Part shown: positions 1-12,699 of the stretch, piece after piece
Position numbering within the stretch: the stretch's first letter is position 1
Layout of the letters: every line of letters starts with the position of its first letter
Source: Crossaster papposus
Lineage: Eukaryota; Echinodermata; Asteroidea; Velatida; Solasteridae
Assembly (NCBI GenBank): GCA_037893245.1
Contig: JBAIAA010000604.1
Location: forward strand, 372,001-436,000
Reading direction: 5' to 3'
Length of the DNA: 64,000 bases
Program-made: the position numbers and the translations under genes
The notes under the pieces: generated by a model
Seen by the model: only the letters and a program-made list of their open reading frames with translations
Told to the model about the DNA's origin: nothing
Databases searched by the model: none

Positions 1-2505
1 GTGACCGTGAATGACGCAATCGTGCCGAATTTCTTTCAGAAACATCTAAGAAGGGTGTTCTAAGTGTATGCCAAGTTTCAAGTCGGTCGGATTTACCAAA
101 GTGTCAAAGTCAAAAGTCTGAAGAAAAACGTGTACAAAACCTATGGGGAAAATTTCACCTTTAACGCAAAGTCACGTGACCTTGAATGACGTAATCGCGA
201 CGAATTTCTTCTAGGACCGTCCTTGGGTGGTTGTCTAAGTGTATGCCAAGTCTCAAGTCCATCGGATTTCCCAAAGTGTCAAAGTGTATTGTCTGAACAA
301 ACGTGTACAAATCCTATGGAGAACAAAAGGCAAATAAAAAAAATAAAAAAAAAACTAGACATGTGTTTGTGAACAAACACAGAGCTGTTTCGAGTGTCTA
401 AAATTACTTTCAATATGTGTGTGGTGGTCTTTTGTGTGTGCCCAGTCTCAAGTCGATCAGATTTACTAAAGTGTCAAAGTCAATAGTCTAAAGAAAAACG
501 TGTACAAAACCTATGGGAGACAAATTGAACCTTTAACGTGACGTCACATGACCTTGAATGACGTAATCGTGCCAAATTTCTCCTACGACCGTCTGTGGAT
601 GGTGGTCTATGTGTGTGCCAAGTCTCAAGTCGATCGGATTTACTTAGTGTCAAAGTCAATAGTCTAAAGAAAACGTGTACAAAACCTATGGGGGACGAAT
701 TAAACCTTTAACTTGACGTCACGTGACCTTGAATGACGCAATCGTGCTGAATTTCTTTCAGAAACATCTGGTGGTGGTGTTCTGAGTGTATGGCAAGTTT
801 CAAGTCGGTCGGATTGACCAAAGTGTCAAATTCAATAGTCTGAAGAAAAACGTGTACAAAACCTATGGGAAAAATTTCACCTTTAACGCTAAGTCACGTG
901 ACCTTGAATGACGTAATCGCGACGAATTTCTTCTAGGACCGTCCTTGGGTGGTTGTCTAAGTGTATGCCAAGTCTCAAGTCCATCGGATTTACCAAAGTG
1001 TCAAAGTGTATTGTCTGAACAAACGTGTACAAATCCTATGGAGAACAAAAGGCAAAAAAAACTAGACATGTGTTTGTGGACAAACACAGAGCTGTTTCGA
1101 GTGTCTAAAATTACTTTTAATATGTGTGTGGTGGTCTTTTGTGTGTGCCAAGTCTCAAGTCGATCAGATTTACTAAAGTGTCAACGGCAATAGTCTAAAG
1201 AAAAACGTGTACAAAACCTATGGGGGAAAAATGAAACTTAAACGTGACGCCCCGTGACCTTGAATGATGTAATCGTGCCAAATTTCTTTTAGGGCCGTCT
1301 GCGGATGGTGGTCTAGGTGTGTGCCAAGTCTCAAGTCAATCGGATTTACTAAAGTGTCAAAGTCAACAGTCTAAACAAAAACGTGTACAAAACCAATGGG
1401 AGAAAAATGTGCACCTTTAATGTGACGTCACGTGACCGTGAATGACGCAATCGTGCCGAATTTCTTTCAGAAACATCTAAGAAGGGTGTTCTAAGTTTAT
1501 GCCAAGTTTCAAGTCGGTCGGATTTACCAAAGTGTCAAAGTCAAAAGTCTGAAGAAAAACGTGTACAAAACCTATGGGGAAAATTTCACCTTTAACGCAA
1601 AGTCACGTGACCTTGAATGACGTAATCGCGACGAATTTCTTCTAGGACCGTCCTTGGGTGGTTGTCTAAGTGTATGCCAAGTCTCAAGTCCATCGGATTT
1701 CCCAAAGTGTCAAAGTGTATTGTCTGAACAAACGTGTACAAATCCTATGGAGAACAAAAGGCAAATAAAAAAAAAAATAAAAAAACTAGACATGTGTTTG
1801 TGAACAAACACAGAGCTGTTTCGAGTGTCTAAAATTACTTTCAATATGTGTGTGGTGGTCTTTTGTGTGTGCCCAGTCTCAAGTCGATCAGATTTACTAA
1901 AGTGTCAAAGTCAATAGTCTAAAGAAAAACGTGTACAAAACCTATGGGAGACAAATTGAACCTTTAACGTGACGTCACATGACCTTGAATGACGTAATCG
2001 TGCCAAATTTCTCCTACGACCGTCTGTGGATGGTGGTCTATGTGTGTGCCAAGTCTCAAGTCGATCGGATTTACTTAGTGTCAAAGTCAATAGTCTAAAG
2101 AAAACGTGTACAAAACCTATGGGGGACGAATTAAACCTTTAACTTGACGTCACGTGACCTTGAATGACGCAATCGTGCTGAATTTCTTTCAGAAACATCT
2201 GGTGGTGGTGTTCTGAGTGTATGGCAAGTTTCAAGTCGGTCGGATTGACCAAAGTGTCAAATTCAATAGTCTGAAGAAAAACGTGTACAAAACCTATGGG
2301 AAAAATTTCACCTTTAACGCTAAGTCACGTGACCTTGAATGACGTAATCGCGACGAATTTCTTCTAGGACCGTCCTTGGGTGGTTGTCTAAGTGTATGCC
2401 AAGTCTCAAGTCCATCGGATTTACCAAAGTGTCAAAGTGTATTGTCTGAACAAACGTGTACAAATCCTATGGAGAACAAAAGGCAAAAAAAAAAAAAAAA
2501 CTAGA
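1..2505. repeat. 1,431-bp higher-order tandem duplication
   Basis: Positions 1-1431 reappear almost base for base from 1432 to about 2505, where the second copy diverges after the A-run. Differences are mainly A-tract lengths and isolated substitutions. This indicates a recent unequal crossover or replication-slippage duplication of a block of about eight monomers. Confidence 0.9.
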
Positions 2506-2690
2506 TATGTGTTTGTGGACAAACACAGAGCTGTTTCGTTTAACGTTACTTTTAATATGCGTGTGTGGTGGTCTATGTGTGTGCCAAGTCTGAAGTCGAT
2601 TGGATTTACACAAGTGCCAAAGATATATTAGTTGAAAAAAACGTGTACAAATCCTATGGGGAAAATTGTACCTTAGACCTATGAAAAACA
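1..2690. repeat. Tandem array of about 175-bp monomers (family A)
   Basis: Successive units begin with a GTGACCTTGAATGACG core near 1, 176, 545 and 720. They continue with an AATTTCTTCTAGGACC stretch, a CCAAGTCTCAAGTCGATCGG stretch and an AAAAACGTGTACAAAACC stretch, and end in ACCTTTAACGTGACGTCAC. Some units carry an A-rich insert followed by CTAGACATGTG and the short hairpin GTGTTTGTGGACAAACAC. The small open frames here are lysine-rich or repeat-derived and are not genes. No protein-coding gene is visible in this stretch. Confidence 0.9.
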
Positions 2691-2699
2691 TACTGCTGC

Positions 2700-3330
2700 T
2701 GAGATACAATTTATAATGTTTTAATGCAGGGTCAAAGACCTTTGACCCTCAGAAAGGGAATTTCCCCTCCTTCTTTGCTCTTGGAATAAATAATAACCCC
2801 CATACCCGCCACAATAAGTTGAAATTAGCCGCTTAGATTTGTTTTTGTTCATGGTAATGTTCCTGTTATTTTACTAATATGACATTTTAGTAATACGTCT
2901 ATTTTTGACCTTTGACCTTTTTCTGTAAGGGGCCAGTAGTTATTCTATGTCATCTTCTTTCATAATCCTGTGCATTTTGACACCAATATCATCTATATAC
3001 TATATTTTGTTGCTATAAATATGACATTTTAGTAATAAAATTGTTTTGTGACCTTTGACCTCATTTTCGGAGGTCAGGATTTGGGCCCAAGGGTCAATAA
3101 TTATTTGATGTCATCTTCTATTGTAATTCTGTGCATTTTGACACCAAGATCATCTATATACCATATTTTGTTGCTAAAATATAATTTTTAGTGATTTGTG
3201 CAGGGGGCAATGACCTTTGACCTCTAATAAAAAAAATCACCAACCCCTATCCCTCCTTCCTTTTTGTTGGTAGTTGTCCATACCCATACCTACCCAAATC
3301 AGTTGAAATTAGCTTCTTTTAAATTTGTTC
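2700..3330. repeat. Diverged repeat of about 170 bp carrying TGACCTTTGACC
   Basis: At least three related units share TGTCATCTTCT, TGCATTTTGACACCAA, ATCATCTATATAC and ATTTTGTTGCTA blocks, seen around 2945-3010, 3105-3175 and partly before and after. Each is next to a TGACCTTTGACCT-type core (about 2908, 3050 and 3211; a weaker one near 2731). No ORF is supported. Confidence 0.75.
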
Positions 3331-3539
3331 ACAGATGAACCTTAAGTTAGGGATACTATATATGCACACTGCGAGAAATGATTGAAATCAACCAAAATCC
3401 TACAATGTTCATCGTGCATAAGTACCAGTGCATGCGGTCGCATGATGTTTGCAAGTACAAACGCCCAATTATTCTGCGCGTGCGCATAATAACCGACAAC
3501 AAAAACCTAGCTTGCTGGAAAAAAAATCAGGTCAAAATG

Positions 3540-4195
3540 TATGACCGGTCGTGAAATTGGATGTCAATATTTTCGTAGATATTCAAGATTTTTGAGGCAA
3601 GTCGTGAAATTTGTTGCGAATATCGACGTCCAATTATTTTGACGTCAATATTCGCGACTTTTTGGGAAACTCTTGAAATTTGACGTCAATATTGACGTCA
3701 ATATTCGCGACTTTGGGGAAAGTCGCGAATATCGCCGTCGAATTGGACGTCAATATTTGCAACTTTTTGGGAAACTCTTGAAATTTGACGTCAATATTGA
3801 TGTCAATGTTCGCGACCTTGGGGAAAGTCGTGAAATTTGACGTCAATATTGACGTCAATATTCACAACTTTTGGGGAAAGTTATAAAAGTTGACGTCAAT
3901 ATTTACGACGTTATTCAAGACTTTGGGAGCAAGTCGTAAAATTTGTTGCGAATATCGACGTCAAATTTGACGTAAATATTCGCGACTTTCGGAGAAACTC
4001 TTAAAATTTGACGTCAATATTGACGTCAATATTCGCTACTTTGGAAAAAGTCGTGAAATTTGACGTCAATATTGACGTCAATATTAGCAACTTTTGGGGG
4101 AAAGTCATAACATTTGACGTCAATATTGACGTCAATATTCGCGACTTTGGGAAAAGTCGTAACATTTGTTGCAAATATTGATGTCAATATTCACA
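3540..4195. repeat. Short-period repeat rich in TGACGTCAATATT
   Basis: The segment alternates a GTCGTGAAATTTGACGTC motif, the duplex TTGACGTCAATATTGACGTC and a CGCGACTTTGGGGAAA spacer with a period of roughly 55-65 bp. TTGACGTCAA and AATATT are both self-complementary, so the region is dense in small palindromes. The minus-strand open frame across it is a repeat artefact. Confidence 0.8.
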
Positions 4196-4994
4196 CTCTG
4201 TGTAGTCCCTCCAAGGCCACCATAATTATGGCTTAAAGGTCACAAAACACAACATTTCATATACAAATCACACGGTGACGTCATCACGACATCATCAAAA
4301 ACTGCTCCTTAAAGGCGACGTCACATGTTCCACAATGTTGTCATCATGACGTCACCTACATTTCGTCCATAACACATCCCAGAATACCTGTATGTACCAA
4401 GTTTGACCCCAATCGGACATGTACTTTCAGAGATAAAGGGTCCCAAAAACTGCACCTTTAATGTGACGTCACATGACCAACAATGACGTCATAATTACGT
4501 CATCCTAATTTCGTATATAACTCATCCTGGAATACATGAATACCAAGTTTGACCACAATCGGACCTGTATTTCTAGAGATAGAGGGTCTTAAAAACTGCA
4601 CCTTTAATGTGATGTCACATGACCCCTGATGACGTCATCATGACGATTTTCTTCTTGGCCCTACTGGGGATGGTGTTCGAGGTCTGTGCTAAGTCTCAAG
4701 TCAATTGGATGTACAGAAGTGTCAAATTTAATATTCTGAATAAAAACGTGTACAAATCCTATGGGAAAAAACTGTACCTTTAACGTGACGTCACGTGACC
4801 ACGAATGACGTAATCGTGACAAATTTCTTCTAGGATCATCTGTGGGTGGTGGTCTAAGTGTATGCCAAGTCTCAAGTCGATCGGATTTACCAAAGTGCCA
4901 AAGTGCTATGCCAGAACAAAAAACGTGTACAAACCCTATGGAGAAGAGTCTGAAGGAGAAAAAAAAAAAAAGAGAAAAAAAAAAATCAGAAGGA

Positions 4995-5085
4995 ATACAA
5001 TAGCTGTTTCGGCTGTAGTGCCGAAACAGCTAAAAAAACAAACCAGAACGAAAACAATAGCTGTTTCGGTGAAAAACCGAAACAG

Positions 5086-5126
<41 letters not shown>

Positions 5127-5195
5127 AGAACGAAAACAAAAGCTGTTTCGGTGAAAAACCGAAACAGCTAAAAAAAAAAAAAAAAAAAACTAGAC
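4995..5195. repeat. A-rich tract with CTGTTTCGG hairpins
   Basis: Three inverted repeats of the form AGCTGTTTCGG-loop-CCGAAACAGCT sit in poly(A). The first has an 8-nt loop (CTGTAGTG); the next two have a TGAAAAA loop. Stems are perfect over 11 bp. Each unit is preceded by an ACCAGAACGAAAACAA-like spacer, so hairpin plus spacer is itself tandemly amplified. Confidence 0.85.
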
Positions 5196-6650
5196 ATGTG
5201 TTTGTGGACAAACACAGAGCTGTTTCGGGTTTTTAAAATTGACTTTCAATATTTGTGTGGTGGTCTAAGTGTGTGCCAAGTCTGAAGTCGATCGGATTTA
5301 CCAAGTGCCAAAAATATTGTTGGTTGAAAAAAACATGTACAAATCCTATAGGAAAAACTGCACCTTTAATGTGATGTCACATGATACCCGATGATGTCAT
5401 CATGATCTCATCTTAATTTTCGTCTGTAACACATCCTGGAATGCTTGCATACCAAGTTTAACCCCAATCGGGCCTGTACTTCCAGAGATAGAGGGTCCTA
5501 AACATTGCACCTTTAATGTGACGTCACATGATACCCGATGACGTCATCATAATGTCATCTTAATTTGTGTCTATAACTCATCCTGGAATACATGAATACC
5601 AAGTTTGACCCCAATCGGACCTGTACTTCCAGAGATAGAGGGTCCTACAAACTGCACCTTTAATGTGACGTCACATGACACCCGATGACGTCATCATAAT
5701 GTCATCTAATTTTTGTCTATAACTCATCCTGGAATACATGAATACTAAGTTTGACCCAAATCGGACCTGTACTTCCAGAGATAGAGGGTCCTAAAATCTG
5801 CCCCTTTAATGTGACGTCACATGACCCACGATGACGTTATCCTGACGATTTTCCCCTTGGCCCCCCTGGGTATGGTGGTCGAGGTGTGTGCTAAGTCTGA
5901 AGTCGATCGGATTTACCAAATTGTCAAATTCAATAGTCTGAAGAAAAACGTGTACAAAACCTATGGAGAAAATTGAACCTTTAATGTGACGTCACATGAC
6001 ACCCGATGATGTCATAATTACGTCATCTTAATTTTCGTCTATAACACATCCTCGAATATTTGCAAACCAAGTTTGACCCCAACCGGACTTGTACTTTTAG
6101 AGTTAGAGGGTCTTAAAAACTACACCTTTAATGTGACGTCACATGACCCGCGATGACGTCATATTGATTATTTTTCTCTTGGCCCTCCTAAGGATGGCGG
6201 TCGAGGTCTGTGCTAAGTCTCAAGTCGATCAAGTCTACGAAAGTGTCAAAGTCAATAGTCTGAAGAAAAACGTGTACAAACCCTATGGGGAAAAAAATTG
6301 CACCTTTAACGTCACGTCACGTGACCTTGAATGACGCAATCGTACCGAATTTCTTCAAGAGCCATCTGTGGGTGGTGTTCTAAGTGTATACCAAGTTTCA
6401 AGTCGGTCGGATATACCAAAGTGTCAAAGTCAAGAGTCTAAAGAAAAACGTGTACAAAACCTATGGCGAAAATTTTACCTTTAACATGACGTCACGTGAC
6501 CTTGAATTACGTAATCGCGACAAATTTCTTCTAGGACCGTCCTTGGGTGGTTGTCTAAATGTATGCCAAGTCTCAGGTCGATCGGATTTACCAAAGTGTC
6601 AAAGTGTATTGGCAGAAAAAACGTGTACAAATCCTATGGGAAAAAGTGAC

Positions 6651-6684
<34 letters not shown>

Positions 6685-8045
6685 AGACATGTGTTTGTGG
6701 ACAAACACAGAGCTGTTTCGGATGTCTAAGATAACTTTCATTATGTGTGTGCCAAGTCTGAAATCGATTGGATTTGTCAATTTTCCCAAGATATATAAGT
6801 TGAAAATACGTGTACAAATCCTATGGGAAAAACTGCACCTTTAAAGTGACGTCACATGACACCCGATGATGTCATCATGATGTCATCTTAATTTTCGTCT
6901 ATTACACATTCTGGAATACTTGCATACCAAGTTTGGCCCCAATCAGACATGTACTTCCAGAGATAGAGGGTCCTAAAATCTGCCCCTTTAATGTGACGTC
7001 ATATGACCCACGATGACGTCATCCTGACGATTTCCCCCTTGGCCCTCCTGGGTATGGTGGTCGAGGTGTGTGCCAAGTCCGAAGTCGATCGGATTTACCA
7101 AATTGTCAAATTCAATAGTCTAAAGAAAAACGTGTACAAAACCTATGGAGAAAATTGAACCTTTAATGTGACGTCACATGACACCCGATGATGTCATAAT
7201 TACGTCATCCTATTTTTTTGTCTATAACACATCCTCGAATACTTGCAAACCAAGTTTGACCCCAACCGGACTTGTACTTTCAGAGTTAGACGGTCTTAAA
7301 AACTACACCTTTAATGTGACGTCACATTACCCCCGATGACGTCATCTTGATTATTTTGTTCTTGACCCTCCTAAGGATGGTGGTCGAGGTCTGTGCTAAG
7401 TCTCAAGTCGATCGAATTGACAGAAGTGTCAAATTCAATATTTTGAAGAAAAACGTGTACAAAACCTATGGAGAAAATTGAACCTTTAATGTGACGTCAC
7501 ATGACCCACGATGACGTCATCATGACAATTTTTCTCCTGGACCTCCTGGGGATGGTGGTCGAGGTGTGTGCTAAGTTTCAAGTCAATCGGATTCACCAAA
7601 CTGTCAAATTAAATAGTCTGAAGAAAAACGTGTACAAAACCTATGGGGGAATAATTTGCACATTTAACGTGACGTCACGTGACCTTGAAAGACGCAATCG
7701 TGCCGAATTTCTTCCAATATCATTTGTGGGTGGTGTTCTAAGTGTATGCCAAGTTTCAAGTCGGTCGGATTTATCGAAGTGCCAAAGTCAATAGTCTGAA
7801 GAAAAACGTGTACAAAACCTATGGGGAAAATTAAACCTTTAAAGTGACGTCACGTGACCTTGAATCACGCAATCGAGCCAAATTTCTTCTAGGACCATCT
7901 GTGGGTGGAGGTCTAAGTGTACACCAAGTCTCAAGTCAATTGTAATCACCAAAGTGCCAAAGTGTATTGGCAGAACAAACGTGTGTAAATCCTATGGGTA
8001 AAAACACTGAAAGTGGAAAAAAAAAAAAGGAAAAAAAAAAAAAAG
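6685..8045. repeat. Higher-order block, first copy (partner 10371-11545)
   Basis: Starting at the CTAGACATGTGTTTGTGGAC signature, this block runs through the same order of B and A units as 10371-11545, including the unusual AAATTAAATAGTCTG and GGGGGAATAATTTGCACATT variants (near 7605-7655 and 11125-11175). Offsets of about 3.5-3.7 kb show small indels between the copies. Confidence 0.75.
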
Positions 8046-10004
8046 AAACTAGACATGTGTTTGTGGACAAACACAGAGCTGTTTCGATTGTCTAACGTTA
8101 CTTTCAATAATATGTGTGTGTAGGGGTCTATGTGTGTGTCAAGTCTGAAGTCGATTGGATTTACACAAGTGCCAAAGATATATTAGTTGAAAAAAACGTG
8201 TACAAATCCTATGGGGAAAATTGAACCTTTAATGTGACGTCACATGATACCCGATGATGTCATCATGATGTCGTCCTAATTTTCGTCTGTAACACATCCT
8301 GGAATACTTGCATACCAAGTTTGACCCCAATCAGACATGTACTTCTAGAGATAGAGGGTCCTTAAAACTAAACCTTTAATGTGACGTCACATGACCCACG
8401 ATGACGTCATTATTACGATTTTTCACTTGGCCCTCCTGGGGATGGTGGTCGAGGTATGTGCTAAGTCTGAAGTCGATCAAATTTACCAAAGTGTCAAAGT
8501 CAATAGTCTAAAGAAAAACGTGTACAAACCCTATGGGGAAAATAATTGCACCTTTAACGTCACGTCACGTGACCTTGATCGACGCAATCGTGCCGAATTT
8601 CTTTCAGAAACATCTGGGGCTGGTGTTCTAAGTGTATGCCGAGTTTCAAGTCCGTTGGATTTACCAAAGTGCCAAAGTCAATAGTCTGAAGAAAAACGTG
8701 TACAAAACCTATGGGGAAATAAATTACACCTTTAACGTCACGTCACGTGACCTTGAATGACGCAATCGTGCCGAATTTCGTCCAGGACTATCTGTGAGTG
8801 GTGTTCTAAGTGTATGCTAAGTCTGAAGTCGATCGAATTTATTAAAGTGTCAAAGTCAACAGTTTGAAGAAAAACGTGTACAAAACCTATGGGGAAAATG
8901 TTACCTTTAACATGACGTCACGTGACCTTGAATGACGGAATCGCGATGAATTTCTTCTAGGACCGTCCTTGGGTGGTTGTCTAAATGTATGCCAAGTCTC
9001 AGGTCGATCGGATTTACCAAAGTGTCAAAGTGTATTGGCAGAAAAAACGTGTACAAATCCTATGGGAAAAAGTGACAAATAAAAAAAAAAAAAAAAACTA
9101 GACATGTGTTTGTGGACAAACACAGAGCTGTTTCGAGTGTCTTTCAATATGTGTGTGATGATCTTTTGTGTGTGCCAAGTCTTAAGTCGATCAGATTTAC
9201 TAAAGTGTCAAAGTCAATAGTCTAAAGAAAAACGTGTACAAAACCTATGGGGGAAAAATTGAACCTTTAACGTGCCGTCACGTGACCTTGAATGACGCAA
9301 TCGTGCCGAATTTCTTCCAGAACCATATATGAGTGATGTTCTAAGGGTATGCCAAGTTTCAAGTCGGTCGGATTTACTAAAGTGTCAAAGTCAATAGTCT
9401 GAAGAAAAACGTGTACAAAACCTATGGGGAAAAAATAGAAACTTTAACGTGACGCCCCGTGACCTTGAATGAGTAATCGTGCCGAATTTCTTCTAGGGCC
9501 GTCCGTGGATGGTGGTCTAAGTGTGTGCCAAGTCTTAAGTCGATCGGATTTACTAAAGTGTCAAAGTCAATAGTCTAAAGAAAAACGTGTACAAAACCAA
9601 TGGGAGAAAAATGTGAACCTTTAATGTGACGTCACGTGACCTTGAATGATGCAATCGTGCCGACTTTCTTTCAGAAACATCTGGGGATGGTGTTCTAAGT
9701 GTATGCTAAGTTTCAAGTCGGTCGGATTTACCGAAGTGCCAAAGTCAATAGTCTGAAGAAAAACGTGTACAAAACCTATGGGGAAAATTAAACCTTTAAC
9801 GTGACGTCACGTGACCTTGAATGACGCAATCGAGCCAAATTTCTTCTAGGACCATCTGTGGGTGGAGGTCTAAGTGTATACCAAGTCTCAAGTCAATTGG
9901 ATTTACCAAAGTGCCAAAGTGTATTGGCAGAACAAACGTGTGTAAATCCTATGGGTAAAAACACTAAAAGTGGAAAAAAAAAAAAAGAAAAAAAAAAACT
10001 TTAA

Positions 10005-10365
10005 CGAAAACAAAAGCTGTTTCGGTGAAAAACCGAAACAGCTAAAAAAAAAACTTTAACGAAAACAAAAGCTGTTTCGGTGGAAAACCGAAACAGCTAA
10101 AAAAAAAGAAAAAAAAAAAAAAGAAAAAAAAAAAATTTAACGAAAACAAAAGCTGTTTCGGCTGAAAGGCCGAAACAGCTAAAAAAAAAACTTTAACGAA
10201 AACAATAGCTGTTTCGGTGAAAAACCGAAACAGCTAAAAAAAAAAAAGAAAAAAAAAAACTTTAACGATTACAATAGCTGTTTCGGCTGAATTGCCGAAA
10301 CAGCTAAAAAAATCTTAACGATTACAATAGCTGTTTCGGCTGAATTGCCGAAACAGCTAAAAAGA
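10005..10365. repeat. A-rich tract with six CTGTTTCGG hairpins
   Basis: Six successive AGCTGTTTCGG...CCGAAACAGCT stem-loops are separated by A-runs and TTTAACGAAAACAA or TTTAACGATTACAA spacers. Loops vary (TGAAAAA, TGGAAAA, CTGAAAGG, CTGAATTG) while the stems stay perfect. The tract ends at CTAGACATGTG. Confidence 0.85.
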
Positions 10366-10370
10366 AAAAC

Positions 10371-11545
10371 TAGACATGTGTTTGTGGACAAACACAGAGC
10401 TGTTTCGGATGTCTAAGATGACTTTCATTATGTGTGTGCCAAGTCTAAAATCGATTGGATTTGCCAATTTTCCCAAGATATATAAGTTGAAAAATACGTG
10501 TACAAATCCTATGGGAAAAACTGCACCTTTAATGTGACGTCACATGACACCCGATGATGTCATCATGATGTCATCTTAATTTTCGTCTATAACACATTCT
10601 GGAATACTTGCATACCAAGTTTAGCCCCAATCAGACATGTACTTCCAGAGATAGAGGGTCCTAAAATCTGCCCCTTTAATGTGACGTCACATGACCCACG
10701 ATGACGTTATCCTGACAATTTTTCCCCTTGGCCCTCCTGGGTATGGTGGTCGAGGTGTGTGCTAAGTCTGAAGTCGATCGGATTTACCAAATTGTCAAAT
10801 TCAATAGTCTGAAGAAAAACGTGTACAAAACCTATGGAGAAAACTGAACCTTTAATGTGACGTCACATGACACCCGATGATGTCATAATTACGTCATCTT
10901 AATTTTCGTCTATAACACATCCTCGAATACTTGCAAACCAAGTTTGACCCCAACCGGACTTGTACTTTTAGAGTTAGAGGGTCTTAAAAACTACACCTTT
11001 AATGTGACGTTACATGACCCGCGATGACGTCATATTGATTATTTTGTTCTTGGCCCTCCTAAGCATGGTGGTCGAGGTCTGTGCTAAGTTTCAAGTCAAT
11101 CGGATTCACCAAACTGTCAAATTAAATAGTCTGAAGAAAAACGTGTACAAAACCTATGGGGGAATAATTTGCACATTTAACGTGACGTCACGTGACCTTG
11201 AAAGACGCAATCGTGCCGAATTTCTTCCAATATCATTTGTGGGTGGTGTTCTAAGTGTATGCCAAGTTTCAAGTCGGTCGGATTTACCGAAGTGCCAAAG
11301 TCAATAGTCTGAAGAAAAACGTGTACAAAACCTATGGGGAAAATTAAACCTTTAAAGTGACGTCACGTGACCTTGAATCACGCAATCGAGCCAAATTTCT
11401 TCTAGGACCATCTGTGGGTGGAGGTCTAAGTGTACACCAAGTCTCAAGTCGATTGTAATCACCAAAGTGCCAAAGTGTATTGGCAGAACAAACGTGTGTA
11501 AATCCTATGGGTAAAAACACTGAAAGTGGAAAAAAAAAAAAGGAA
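10371..11545. repeat. Higher-order block, second copy of 6685-8045
   Basis: Shares diagnostic variants with 6685-8045, including TGTGTAAATCCTATGGGTA followed by an A-rich run, but lacks one internal family-A/B portion, giving a shorter block. It supports block-wise rather than single-monomer amplification of the array. Confidence 0.7.
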
Positions 11546-12699
11546 AACTAGAAATGTGTTTGTGGACAAACACAGAGCTGTTTCGCATGTCTTAAATGAC
11601 TTTCAATATTTGGGTCTGCAAAGTGTGAAGTCGATCGGATGTATTAAAGTGCTAAAGATATATTGATTGAAAAAAACTTGTACGAATTCTTTAGAAAAAA
11701 CTGTTCATTTAATGTGACGTCACATGACACCCGATGATGTCATCATGACGTCATCTTAATGTTCGTCTATAACACATCCTGGAATATGTGCATACCAAGT
11801 TTGACCCCAATCAAACATGTACTTCCATAGATTGGGGGTCCTAAAAACTACACCTTTAATGTGACGTTACATGATACCCGATGATGTCATCATGATGTCA
11901 TCTTAATTTTCGTCTGTAACACATCCTGGAATACTTGCATACCAAGTTTGACCCCAATCGGACATGTACTTCTAAAGATAGAGGGTCTTAAAAACTGAAC
12001 CTTTAATGTGACGTCACATGACCCACAATGACATCATCATGATGTCATTTTATTTTTCGTCTATAACACACCCTGGAATACTTGCATACCAAGTTTGACC
12101 CTAATCGGACCTGTACTTCCAGAGATAGAGGGTCCTAAAAATTGAACCTTTAATATAACGTCCCATGACCCCGATGACGTCATCATGACAATTTTCCCCT
12201 TGGTCCTCCTGGAGATGGTGGTCGAGGTGTGTGCTAAGTCTCAAGTCGATCAAATTTACGAAAGTGTTAAAATCAATAGTCTGAAGAAAAACGTGTACAA
12301 ACCTTATGGGGAAAAAAATTGCACCTTTAACGTCACGTCACGTGACCTTGAAAGAGGCAACCGTGCCGAATTTCTTTCAGGGACATCTGAGAGTGGGGTT
12401 CTAAGTGTATGCCAAGTTTCAAGTCGGTCGGATTTACCAAAGTGTCAAAGTCAATAGTCTGAAGAAAAACGTGTACAAAACCTATGGGGAAAATTGTACC
12501 TTTAACATTACGTCACGTGACCTTGAATGACGGAATCGCGACGAATTTCTTCTAGGACTGTCCTTGGGTGGTTGTCTAAGTGTATGCCAAGTTTCAGGTC
12601 GATCGGATTTACCAAAGTGTCAAAGTGTATTGGCAGAAAAAACGTGTACAAATCCTATGGGAAAAAGTGACAAAAAAAAAAAAAAAGAAAAAAAAAAAG

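Noticed and set aside
10360-10376. Helitron 3' end (hairpin followed by CTAG)
   Set aside because: A hairpin lies shortly before CTAG, but the same CTAG junction occurs in many units without a hairpin, and no 5' TC end or Rep/helicase gene is present.
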